Shown here piece after piece: positions 21,317 through 32,600 of a stretch of 64,000 nucleotides of DNA (position 1 is its first letter; each line of letters begins with the position of its first letter). The stretch comes from Opeltia flavorubescens (taxonomy: Eukaryota; Ascomycota; Lecanoromycetes; Teloschistales; Teloschistaceae): positions 806,001-870,000 of the forward strand of contig KE546965.1 of assembly GCA_000442125.1 (NCBI GenBank), in the 5' to 3' direction. The notes under the pieces were generated by a model. It saw nothing but the letters and a program-made list of their open reading frames with translations, was not told the DNA's origin and made no database searches. A program made the position numbers and the translations under genes.

Positions 21317-23067
21317 ATGGACAAGATGAAGAAGCCCGTACTGCTGAAATTCAGATCCTCAAAATGGCTGATCGGGTTTACCGTTTTTGTAGCAGCCTTC
21401 AATGTGAGTTGCCGTACCCGTTGGATTGGCCACTACACCACTTCCTCAAGACCCTTGCCCACCAATTACCAGTTTTACAGGTATTTATATCTACTGACGG
21501 CCAACTACTCAGGATGGCTTTGGCTATGGCGCCGTTGTGCCAGTACTTCCATTCTCCCTGGTGGAGAGATCAGGCGTGCGCGAGAAAGATGTGCAATTCT
21601 GGCTGTCGACCCTCTTGGTGGCTTTCGGACTCTCGTTACTCGTCGCTGCCCCAATCACCGCCTGGGCAGGAGACAAGCTGGGAAATCGACGGATGCCAAT
21701 GATATTAGGCAGCCTTCTGGCCCTGGTAGGAACAGGAGTATTTTGCGTGGCCGAGGCCCCATGGTTGCTGGTAGTGGCACGTCTCTGCCAGGGTGCCTCC
21801 AATGGTGCTGTCTATTCCGCCGGGTTGCCGTTGATCGCTGACACGGTAAGCCCTGATGAGGTCGGTTCATGGTATGTAATCGAAGTCCTGAAAAGAATTC
21901 ATTGGAGCATCAAGCTCATATAATCTTAGGATGGGCTTCGTCTTCAGCGGCATGACTGGTGGTTTTCTCGTTTCTCCCTTCCTTGCAGGCATCGTGTATG
22001 CCAAAGCCGGTTATTTCCCTGTCTTTATCCTAGTATTCGCAACCCTTGCCTTCGATCTCTTCCTCAGAGTAATCATCATTGAAAAAAAGAAGGTGGCCCG
22101 GTCTTTTCCAAATGGAGGACAGAGTGAAAGACATAAGGCTACGCTGAATGAGAGCTCTCCTCCCTTACGCAACAGTAGCTCAATAGATGACAGTCATCAT
22201 GAACCTACATCATTAGAGGACCCTGATAGTCATCATCGGTCCAACGGAGACGTAACAGTAAACGGCAGTAATCCGAATACGCCACCAAAAGCGAAGATCT
22301 CATTGACCTCGGGATCTCGATACAACCCCCTTACCTGGTTCCGCAACACGTTCCCAAGAATGGCAACCCTGCTCAGGTCCCCTCGACTCTCGGCCGCCGT
22401 CTATGGCTGCTTCACCTACGGCACCGTCATCTGTTCCTTCGACGCCATACTTCCACTCTTCGTCAACCGAACCTTCGGCTGGGACTCCCAAGGTGTCGGT
22501 TTCATTTTCCTAGCCTTGACCATACCTGCGCTCGCGGGGGCTGCTTTCGGGGCTGTATCCGATCGTTACGGACCGAAGAGAGTAGCTCTTTCAGGCTTTG
22601 TAATCGCGTCTACGTCGCTGGTGCTGCTGGCTTTGATTCGTGATGACTCACTTGCTGCGAAGGTTGGGTTGGCTATACTTCTTTTTACTTTGGGTTCGTA
22701 AACTTGGGAGTAGCTGCCCCTGGCGAGGAAACGATGACTGATGGTGAATATAGGAACTGGAATGAACCTCATCCTAACTCCACTTGCAGCCGATATGCTC
22801 TACGAAGCCAATATCATCGAGGAGCACAATCAAGACGTGTTTGGCGATGCTGGGACATACGCCTTGGTATACTCGTTCTTATGTGCTGCCTTTGGCCTCG
22901 CCACTTCCGTTGGCCCCGCATGGTCAGGTTTCATGTACGAAGATATCAGTTGGACGGCTGCTATGGTATCGCTTGTTGCATTCTGCCTACTTGGTGGCGT
23001 TGGTGTTTTTTTCTACACTGGTGGGGCCGAGGCGGGGAAGCGTATTAGACTTGATGAGAATGTGTGA
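21317..23067 (+). CDS. MFS transporter, vesicular-amine-transporter-like (DHA1-type)
   Basis: Four exons, 21317-21403, 21513-21871, 21930-22693 and 22754-23067, close exactly in phase to 507 residues. The first exon encodes MDKMKKPVLLKFRSSKWLIG and the start of helix 1. Major facilitator motif A appears at residues 82-89 (GDKLGNRR) between helices 2 and 3, and a related GAVSDRYGPKR lies in the second half. A hydrophilic central loop with many Ser, Asn and His (about residues 225-290) separates the two six-helix bundles. The acidic segment LYEANIIEEHNQ after ILTPLAADM is typical of this fungal subgroup. Proton-driven export of small molecules is the family role; the substrate is unknown. It could serve nearby enzymes, but that is speculative. 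Confidence 0.9.
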
Positions 23068-23368
23068 AGCAAAGATGGCTTTGAATGATAGAAGCGGCTG
23101 TATACGGATCATGGAATGCGGCATGTCATAAAAGTCCGTGCTCGTCGCGCTGTGATAATACGGCAATGACGATATGTTCCGAAGGTTCCGTGTTTCGCCA
23201 CGATTCTCTATCCGACTTAGAGTATGCTAGTAGTGATGCCTCAGTAGAAGACATTTTCACTTGTCCTAGGTTCGTTGCTCTAGACCATTAGGGCTCTAAG
23301 GGAAGGGGAAGCCCTTATATCTCGTTTCCGCAGCATGAAAGCAAATTTGTAATTCCTGCACAATGCAA

Positions 23369-24313
23369 CTATGCTCTCTCAATGGACTTCACCGCTCCTT
23401 CATCATCCAGATCCGTGAAAAGAAAGAAGACCTTCCCGAGTATCACATGTAATCCAAGAAGTTGTGCCGCAAACTCTCTCGGTCCATTGTCTTTATAAAG
23501 CTCATATGCAGCGTCCACAACGGTGATCATATCCCGCCTCGTGATGTGGCTTTTGCCAGCCGCAGTCCTATGCGCGCGGATGAGAAGTTTCACGGAATTG
23601 TATGAATAAGAATCTTCGTTGATGAATCCTGTGGGAGGGCCCTCCGCATGAAGAGCGTTGACGAACCATCGGAGGGAGTCATAAATTTGGTCTACTATTT
23701 CCTGCTCGGCATCTCGTCCGTACAGATAGATTTCAAGATCTGGATCTCTAGGGCCCTCGAAATTAAATGGCAAGCGCTCCGGCCAGGCGCTAAGATCAGG
23801 TCTCCACCGTACGATGTAGTACATGCTAGACCGTTGACGCAATTTAATCTCGGCTGCGAAGGCCCGTGGGTTATCTTTGAAAACGAAGAAGAGGTCCCTG
23901 GTCGTTTTCACGACTTTCGCGGCATCAGTGGCGGATAATGCGAATTCTGGGGTGGAAAAGCTTCTCCAGAATGACAAAGAAACATATCCCGAGTTGTATA
24001 TTGAATGGTAGTCGGACCATGATGGAGATATATTAATGCGGTCTTCGAGGTGGATCAGACTCTCTCGGATACTCTCCCATCTTGCTGTTGGTGCATATTC
24101 ACCGTACCGATCTAGGTCCATGGATAAGTCCCCGCCTAGAGACATTGTCCATCCTTCTTTTGGCGGCCAACCACCGACCGTGAGATTTGTCGGGCTAGCC
24201 ACAGGATGAGAATCATTATATGGTAACGATAGAATAGAGTTTGGAGGTAAAGCAGAAGCAAGAAAGACATGGAGGTGGAGCAGGATACAGAGACTCCGGA
24301 TTTCTAGGTACAT
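23369..24313 (-). CDS. Predicted secreted protein of unknown function, 314 residues
   Basis: Single exon on the minus strand. The N-terminus (MYLEIRSLCILLHLHVFLAS followed by ALPPNS) is a good signal peptide with a likely cut near residue 22. The mature part has N-glycosylation sequons (NDS, NLT) and a middle region with SMYYIVRWRPDL. There are almost no cysteines, unlike small effector proteins. The C-terminal third is helical (EFAAQLLGLHVILGKVFFLF). I do not recognise a domain; the layout resembles the many single-copy secreted hypothetical proteins of Pezizomycotina. A role outside the cell or in the secretory route is inferred only from the signal peptide. Confidence 0.78.
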   Translation of the reverse strand: MYLEIRSLCILLHLHVFLASALPPNSILSLPYNDSHPVASPTNLTVGGWPPKEGWTMSLGGDLSMDLDRYGEYAPTARWESIRESLIHLEDRINISPSWSDYHSIYNSGYVSLSFWRSFSTPEFALSATDAAKVVKTTRDLFFVFKDNPRAFAAEIKLRQRSSMYYIVRWRPDLSAWPERLPFNFEGPRDPDLEIYLYGRDAEQEIVDQIYDSLRWFVNALHAEGPPTGFINEDSYSYNSVKLLIRAHRTAAGKSHITRRDMITVVDAAYELYKDNGPREFAAQLLGLHVILGKVFFLFTDLDDEGAVKSIERA

Positions 24314-25742
24314 CGCCGCGTTGATGAGCCATGGAGTTTTGGTCCGAGGTTCTTCTCTTTATCGGCGCCATTCTACCACAGTCAGCTATCTATGACATGT
24401 CACAGGTCAACAGAGAGGGTAGCGGCGCACGTACGCACATAGGTTGGACAAGCGCTGTTGCCACATAAGCGACCCGTCAGGCGGAGCGTACACTTACTAC
24501 GGAGGCTATCTTTGACATACACACTTACAGATATTCTCTGTCCGTGCACAAGATTGATGTCCTGGTATATCAAACCCCATGAAACCCGCTGTAGCAGGCG
24601 CATGAATAAGATTCCAACCTGTTCACATTTACATCCATCCTTTGCTGTGCCGTTTGCACGGGCAGTCACAGTGCGGAAATGGTAGCTGATAAGAGCAGAC
24701 ATGACCATTTGGGAAACGCGATAGTGCCATGTAATGCAGACGAAGCGCATTGACTGCTACCGCCGAATGCTGTTTGAAAGGCGGAGACACTGGTCGTGTA
24801 TGTCCACGCAACCTTAGCTTCATCATATCAGATGCGTACATGGATAGCTTCTAGTAGAAGCGATGTGGGCATTGATATTCTTCAATGCTGAGAAACACTG
24901 GTAGGGCGAGGAGCGATTTCCATATGTTTGGCGCGGGTGGTGAGGTTGGAGTGCGAGACCACGTAGATGGTAAAAATTCTTTCTAGCAAGCTCGGTGGCG
25001 GTCAACGAGTCCTTGAGTGGATACTGTACGATACCTGTGCTATATCAGTCTATAACTTCTCTTGATGTCAAAGCATTATACCCAGTGATTCATTTTCTGC
25101 CCCTTCATACCAATTTATTATCCCCAGATTGACCATTGTTCCTTTCCTGCATTGATGATATTTCTCCGCATCCCGAACGGCATTCATTGGCGCAGAATTA
25201 GTAGACTGTGGCAGCCGATTGAATGTCATAGAAAGACTCGTGGCTTTAGTTGAATGGAAAGCAGTGTATATTAGGTATGCTGTTTCTAAGAGTACAATTT
25301 GACTGTGCGCAGAATGCAATTACCCAGATGGGCCTACCATTGAACGGAAATGCAACAGCCATTCCTTATCTCTGGAGAGGATTCGCAATGGAATTGGCCT
25401 TGAGTCATTCGATGCTTTGATGGAATAGCCAACAGACTGCTAAATGACGCCTCAAAGCCACGGAGAACAAAATCGAGGATTTCGCACGATACTAGCGACT
25501 AGTGCAAAGTTCCGGACGAATGACAATGCAGTATCAGCTTCGGTGGTGCATCGGCCGCGAGGACCCTTGGAACACGGCCGAACGCGACGCGCAATTCAAA
25601 AATAAATGACCGAGTATTTACCCATTGGTGCCTGGAGCTACGTATATGATCGAGATAGAACCCACTATCAAGATGTTTTCACAAAGTGACCCAAGCCGTA
25701 AAGATCACAAGAGGGTCGTTCAAGAACTGTACGTTACCAACA
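24314..25742. other. Intergenic, nothing recognised
   Basis: About 1.4 kb between divergent genes (secreted orphan on minus, monooxygenase on plus). Frames up to 116 codons occur without recognisable content. Confidence 0.5.
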
Positions 25743-26996
25743 ATGTCAGACCTCAATGTCCTCATTTCTGGCTCTGGAATCGCAGGCAGTGTATTCGCAC
25801 ACTGGCTCCTCCGTGCCTATCCCTCTGCAAAAATCACAATCGTCGAGCGTGATCCTACTCTCCGCTTAACAGGTGCCAGCGTTGATATACGAAGCTCAGC
25901 TGTGGACATCATAAAATGGATGGGTGCCGAGCAAGCCATCCGTGACCAGACGACCCATGAGAAAGGAATGCAACTCGTCGGAGAAAAAGGCGAACCTATC
26001 GCAACTTTCGAAGCCACTGGGAGAACCGATATCCAAAGTTTCACTTCCGAGTTCGAGATCTTCCGCGGCGCCCTCGCCAAGATCTTCATAGATCCGATCC
26101 TCGACAAGATAGATATGATTTTCGACGAGTACGTCGAAACTTACGAGCAGCGTGATGACAAAGTCGTCGTGACTTTTGCCAAAAGCAAGGAGGTGAAGAC
26201 TTACGACCTTCTCGTCGCTGCTGATGGCTTGAGTTCGAAGATCCGCGGCACTATGCTGAACACAAAGCCTCGCGAGCAGATATACGGTGACAACGTGCAC
26301 GCATCGTATTTCACCGTCAAGAAAGATCTCCTGCAGGGCAGCCTCCTAGCGAAAGGGATGAATTTCCCAGGGGGGCGTTTAGTTTTCGTGCGCCCGGACC
26401 CGGATCCTGCAGGTCGGACGAGAGCAAATCTCATCGTGGTGACAAAGAACGGGCAGTATGAGACGAGGGAGCGCCTCAATCAGGCTTTGCGTGAAGGAAA
26501 CGAGAGCTATATGGCGCTCATGGAGGAGTTGTTCCACGGCGTTCCGTGGCTGGGACCCGACATCTTGAAGGGAATGCGAGAAAGTGATGATTTTTACGCT
26601 TCTATTTTCGGGCAGGTCAGATCGCCCAAGCTGCACGACGGGAGAGTGGTCTTGCTCGGCGATGCAGGGTACGCGACTCCGGGTATTGGGACCAGTCTTG
26701 CGATTATTGGGGGATATGTGCTCGCTGGGGAGATTTTGAGCCATCCCGGCGATGTCGAGGAGGCGTTGGCTCGGTATGAAGGGATTTTGCTGCCCTTTGC
26801 ACAGGCCCAGCAGGGGGGTGCTTGGCTGTTTCAGTATGTGAATCCGCAGACGTGGTGGGGAATCTGGATCCGGAATTCGATTCTGAAATGGGTGACATGG
26901 ACGAAAATTGATAAGATGGCGATGATGTTAGCGTCGATGGTGGGTGTTGCAGAGAAGAGGCCGGAGATGCCTGAGTATCCGTGGCCGGAGAAGTGA
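25743..26996 (+). CDS. FAD-dependent monooxygenase (PHBH-fold)
   Basis: Single exon, 417 residues. I chose the ATG at 25743 because the beta-strand and dinucleotide fold follow at once; upstream in-frame sequence adds nothing family-like. FAD-binding marks are in order: GSGIAG at 10-15, ERD at 35-37 with R50 (VDIR), the DG motif at 161-162 (YDLLVAADG), and the GD motif at 306-307 (VLLGDAGYATPGIG). These define group A flavin monooxygenases such as aromatic hydroxylases and tetracycline-inactivating enzymes. The C-terminal helix region is rich in tryptophan and hydrophobic residues (WWGIWIRNSILKWVTW), so it may associate with membranes. The substrate is unknown; the gene could act in aromatic catabolism or as a tailoring enzyme. 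Confidence 0.92.
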   Translation: MSDLNVLISGSGIAGSVFAHWLLRAYPSAKITIVERDPTLRLTGASVDIRSSAVDIIKWMGAEQAIRDQTTHEKGMQLVGEKGEPIATFEATGRTDIQSFTSEFEIFRGALAKIFIDPILDKIDMIFDEYVETYEQRDDKVVVTFAKSKEVKTYDLLVAADGLSSKIRGTMLNTKPREQIYGDNVHASYFTVKKDLLQGSLLAKGMNFPGGRLVFVRPDPDPAGRTRANLIVVTKNGQYETRERLNQALREGNESYMALMEELFHGVPWLGPDILKGMRESDDFYASIFGQVRSPKLHDGRVVLLGDAGYATPGIGTSLAIIGGYVLAGEILSHPGDVEEALARYEGILLPFAQAQQGGAWLFQYVNPQTWWGIWIRNSILKWVTWTKIDKMAMMLASMVGVAEKRPEMPEYPWPEK

Positions 26997-29669
26997 GTAT
27001 GGCTCCTCCCCTTAAAAGTTCGATGTGCGATTCTCCGATCTGATGTATAATATAACGAGTCCGCTCAGGTGTATATAGAATAACTTACATATTTAAAACT
27101 AATACGTTCTCTCCACAATGAACATAAAATATAACTCCCTCTATCAGGTCAATACAGTACATTAGGAACAGTAATAAAGTAAAATCCCCCAAGAAGTTAT
27201 GAGAATGAGTCTGATATTCTCCATGCGCTATCAAAGTATCATGCTTACAATCGATAGATTAGGTCCAAGAAAGTCAATGAACTACTGAGGAGATCGTGAA
27301 GAAGGTTCAAGGGGGTTGAGCACATATGTTAAAAAGATAATGAGCTCCTGTTCTTCGTCATGACCAAGTGAGAAACGACCATTCAACAGTGAGGGAAGCT
27401 CGGACGTCCGATGTTTACCCTTGCACTAAGCCTTTCCGGGCTTTTTACATTCAGTAAATCTCCAATGATGTGGCATCGCATACGGCTGGTGCCCTATCGA
27501 TAGGTCGATTCCTGTATAATCGACATATCGGAATCGATTATTTCTGTAGTATTCATACAGGAAGTGCTTCGACAAATAGCCAGACACTGGTAATTCGATT
27601 CGATAGACATATTTAATTCCAAAGCCGTGTTTCATTCGGCAAAGAAATTTAAGCACTCTTACAGGAAAAGATCTGTGTTTATTATTGTCCAGTTTATGCG
27701 TGCTTCCTGCTGATCAAAGTAAATGTCGAGAATCAGGATGGGCTTAATTCTAGTCGTGTACTAGAGCACTATCAAGCACATAGACGTAGCGACGACGGCA
27801 AAGATTCATGATAGAGCTTTCATCTGGAAGGAGATGCAGACAGATTCGCATGATGACCTGGTCAGTCTCTCTGAACTCTGAAAGGGGATACATGTTTGCG
27901 CAGTAAGAGTATCAACCCAGGAGGGCAAGCACCAACTGTAGATTCCGAAGAGATTGAAGGTGAGTATCTGCAAGCACATTACGTCTTCAATGCTGGAGTC
28001 AACCTATTGACCAAAGTTTTGTTTTGAAATCATACACTCTAAGCTTTCCCTGCTTATATGTGTATCTATCTGAAGGGCTCCAAAGACCTACTATTTCCAG
28101 GTGTTAACACGCGCAGTAACTAACTGTGAAGTCATCATTACGTGACCATAATATGATCATGAGAGCAGATCCCGATAATGGTAGTTGCCAGCATATCATT
28201 TCTACCTGGCTGGCCTGCATAGGGTAGCAGTTGTGAGTATATAACGTTGCAATAGCTAAGTGATCCTTATCGTACAAAGGAAGAATAAGCTGCAGTGGCG
28301 TAATCATAACTAAGAGAACTTCCACTTGCCTTCGCTACTAAAATCGTGGCCGCTTTTAGCGATACTTGGCAAACCCATCAGGTCTTAGTCGGGCCGGGTA
28401 AGGATCATCTTGTTGCTTGGCAAAACCTTGCTTATTTCCACGCTGACCCGTGGTCGATAAAAAGGCCATTCTACCCACAACTCATCCATTGCCATAGTGA
28501 AAGAAGACCAACATTGTGATGAAAATGTGGCATAATCTGCACACTGGGTTCATTTTTTTAGCGAAACCATCGCGAGTTCCCTGCACAGATAAGGGGTCTT
28601 CATGGACTGGATGCATGGCCCCTTCACTAGGCCAAGGCTACAGCACGTGGTGTGGTAAGCGTACCCAACGGCCAATAGTCTTATCGGAGAGACGGAACGT
28701 GGCGCCGCCGCTGAAAAACCTGTCGGTCTGTTTTGCCCCCACGTTACAAACGGGCTATTGCAGCCTTATGCTTGGACACAAGGTCTCACGTAGTACCTTC
28801 TGTATCTTTGACAAATCATGATGGCCAAGCTAAAGGCAGAATACTACATGGATACAAAGAGTGATATCTGGGGATGCATATAGCATGGACGAGCATGGCT
28901 GACCAAGACATGAACCAAAGATCATTAGCCGAGAACCCGATCCACTTTTTCGGACACCCACAGCTTCGAAATTAGCAACGCTTTTCCCCTTCCAGATTTT
29001 CACTTCCCAATCAATCTTAGAGCAGGACCCTTAGCGGCCGGCAAGCCCGTACTTTATCGTGCCTGCCTTCGGCCCATCTGGAATCATGCATCTTGCAACG
29101 ACATCGTATTTGGCTTGGCTGCAATGCTACACCGCAATGTATCTCCCCTATGTCTTTTGTCGGTGTACCGTATGATGCCTCGTAAGCTCTCCGCCTTATC
29201 GGCACCCCACGTAAATCTCTTCCGAATGGATCGCTTCACGTACGCGTGCGCTTCTCGCACGATTACTCCAGGGGTATCACGCCACATTTGGCACCACCCA
29301 CCCCGGAGCTTGGAGACATCCCAGCCTTCTCACCCGTCGTAGCGCCTGGCCTGTGCTTGAACCTTGAAGGCTTTCAAGGCTGCAGGGAATAGGAGATGAG
29401 GACCAGGCTGGCGTCCGTAATACGCGCAGCCCCATATCGCCCGTTCCCACTCTGACTACCTTCTTTGAAAATTTTCGTTCGCCCGCACCATCGTCATATC
29501 TCTTTGAGAAATCGAGCCACAGGCTTCGATAGTCACTCGTTTGACCTGTTTTCCTTTTCCATGTCTTGACCGGGGTGTTCAAATCTGGGGTTCCCTCTTT
29601 TCAGCCACTTCTCTCCTTATCATCTAGGCTTCTGATCTACTCTGCACCTCTTGGGAAGATAGGTTCGTG
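26997..29669. other. Long intergenic region upstream of the glucan synthase
   Basis: About 2.7 kb. Frames at minus 27426-27656 and plus 28516-28821 have no recognisable domain. The part nearest 29669 is pyrimidine-rich and probably contains the promoter and leader of the glucan synthase; long 5' flanks are common for such cell-wall genes. Confidence 0.5.
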
Positions 29670-32600
29670 ATGTGGGGATCCACTGGGCTTGTCTTCCTTC
29701 TGGCTCTTCTCACTTCATGTCTTGCCCTTCGCTATGATCCAGCACAAGTTGCCTTCAACTTGAACGAAAACAAAACAGCAACTGATCCTACCCAATACTG
29801 GGGTGAGTGTCGACCATCTCCACTTCCTCGGGCAAGTCACTGACAGCTTGTAGGTAAATGGCAGGACCACACGTACAATCCCTCGCCTCACAACTGGCGC
29901 TTCCCATTCTACACCCTCTTCCTTGATCGCTACGTCAACGGTGACCCGGTAAACGATGACGCAAATGGGACCTCCTTCGAGCATGACCTTATGGCCAACC
30001 AGTTGCGACATGGAGGAGACATCGCCGGCCTTGAGGACAGTTTGGATTATATACAAGGCATTGGGATCAAGGGTATATACATCGCTGGCTCAGCACTCAT
30101 CAACTTACCTTGGGCATTTGATGGCTACTCGCCCGTCGACTTTACGCTTCTCGATTACCACTTTGGCACCATTGAAAAATGGAGGCAAGCAATCACCGAG
30201 ATCCATAAACGGGGCATGTATGTGGTCATGGATAACACGATGGCCACCATGAGTGACCTTATTGGGTTCCAGGGATACATGAACACTTCAACTCCATTTC
30301 GCACGAGTGAGCATAAAGTACAATGGAAGACGAGCCGGCAGTACCATGATTTCCAATTTGGCAATGCATACAACGAGACCTGCCACTACCCTCGACTCTG
30401 GTTGGAGACTGGCTTTCCTGTTGGACCGGATGTGACCAAGCAGCTCAAAGGTTGTTATGATTCGGATTTTGACCAGTACGGCGATATTGAAGCTTTTGGT
30501 GTCTTTCCGGATTGGCAACGTCAGCTTGCAAAGTTCGCTTCAGTACAGGATCGGCTTCGAGAATGGGTTCCGTCGGTGCTGGAGAGGATCCGGCTCCATT
30601 CCTGTATTATGATTCAGCAATTGGATATCGATGGGTTCCGTTTCGATAAGGCCACTCAGGTCACGGTTGACGCGCAGGGTAATTTTGGTCAGTATATTCG
30701 GGAGTGTGCACGGAAGGTTGGCAAAGAAAACTTCTTTATGCCTGGGGAAATCACTGGAGGCAATACCTTTGGTTCTATCTACCTGGGCCGAGGTCGGCAG
30801 CCAGATATGGTGCCGGATACCATCGATGAAGCCATCAAATTGACCAATGATTCGGATGACAAGTACTTCATCCGAGACCAAGGAAAGAACGCTCTTGATG
30901 CAGCTGCATTTCACTACTCCATCTACCGCGCATTGACCAGATTTCTTGGTATGGATGGTAGTCTTTCTGCTGGCTACGATTCCCCCAGTGGGTGGGTGGA
31001 TGCCTGGAATGATATGATAAGGACAAACGATCTGGTAAATCCAAACCCTGGCGGTCCTCAAGGGTTTGATCCGCGACATTTATACGGTGTCACCAATCAG
31101 GATGTCTTTCGTTGGCCAGCAATCCAGAACGGCACCGCCAAGATGCTTCTCGGTCTCTTTATCACAACTCTGCATATGCCCGGCATACCAAAACTACTAT
31201 GGGGTGAAGAACAAGCTTTCTATCTTCTCGACAACACCGCTGGTAATTATGTGTTCGGACGGCAGCCCATGTCCTCTACGACTGCTTGGCAGACTCATGG
31301 TTGTTATAGCCTGAAGACAACCACTTATTTCAACTTTCCCGTTGAGTCAGCTACCTACGGCTGCCATGATGACTCGGTCGCTCTCGATCACCGTGATCCA
31401 AGCAACCCCATCCGGAACATCATCAAGTCCATGTACCAAATGCGCGAGAACTTTCCTGTCCTTAATGATGGATTCACTCTGCAATCGCTCTCGAATCAAA
31501 CTTCACGTATACAACTACCTGGTAGCGGTGACGTCCAAACTGAAATCGGCATGTGGAGTACGCTGCGGAGTCGGTATGCCAAATCACAGGACTTTACGGG
31601 TCAGAAGCAAGAGAATCAATCAGTATGGTTGGTGTACTCTAACCGCAACGAATCAGTCAATTATCAATTTGACTGCTCCAACAACGACACCGATATGAAT
31701 ATCACAGCTCTGATCGCCCCATTCGACGAAGGAACGACCGTGAAGAACTTATTTTATCCCCATGATGAAATCACCCTCACTGCATCTGTTAAGAAACTGG
31801 GTATTGAGGGCTCTACCGAGTTTAATGGGTGTTTGAAGAACTTGACCCTGGATGCTTGGGAGTTTAAGGCTTACGTACCTAAAAAATATTTTGTGGGCCC
31901 AAGACCTATGGTTACAAAATTTGTCCCAGGGCATGATGCTCGCATTACATCAAAGGTGGCTCCTGGCAAGCAAGATGTGGTGCCTGTGGAATTGCATTAT
32001 TCTCAAGAGATGGACTGTGATGTGATTACAAACACCCTGAAGTTCAATTCAACTACCGAAGATGGCAGTGCTCCTACCATCGACAAGGATAGCGTCAAGT
32101 GCCAAAACTCCACAACTGACACACCGCCGCCATTCGTTGGTGGAATCCCGACTCAATGGACTTGGACTGCAAATTTGACCAATGTAGCAAACGGTGTCCA
32201 CCGGCTAAGTCTTATTAATGTGACCACTCCTGGTAATGACAGCTCCACTCAATCTGTAGACCACTTCCTCTTTAGGATTGGGCAGCCTGATAATCCCATG
32301 GTTTTTCCAAGAACCGCCAACTATTCGAATACCCTTCTGAATAAAGCGCCGAACGGGGACTTGACCTTATCGCATAAAGCAGCTGGTGCCGATGTCTTCC
32401 GGTATTCGACGAATTGGGGCTCCTCGTACTCCGACTGGGCACCGTACAAGGGTGGAAGCGACACAGTGAAAAAGCAGGCTTGGAGTGGTACAAAGCGTCA
32501 AGAGTGGTCGGATGAGCATATTATCGTGCAGTACTGGAATCGTATGACGGGAAGCAGCGACCATGTGCAACGAGGTGATCTCAACCGGGATAATCTCCCA

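Noticed and set aside
30540-31079. 179-codon minus-strand frame
   Set aside because: Lies wholly opposite the amylase-like domain of the glucan synthase and shows no domain of its own.
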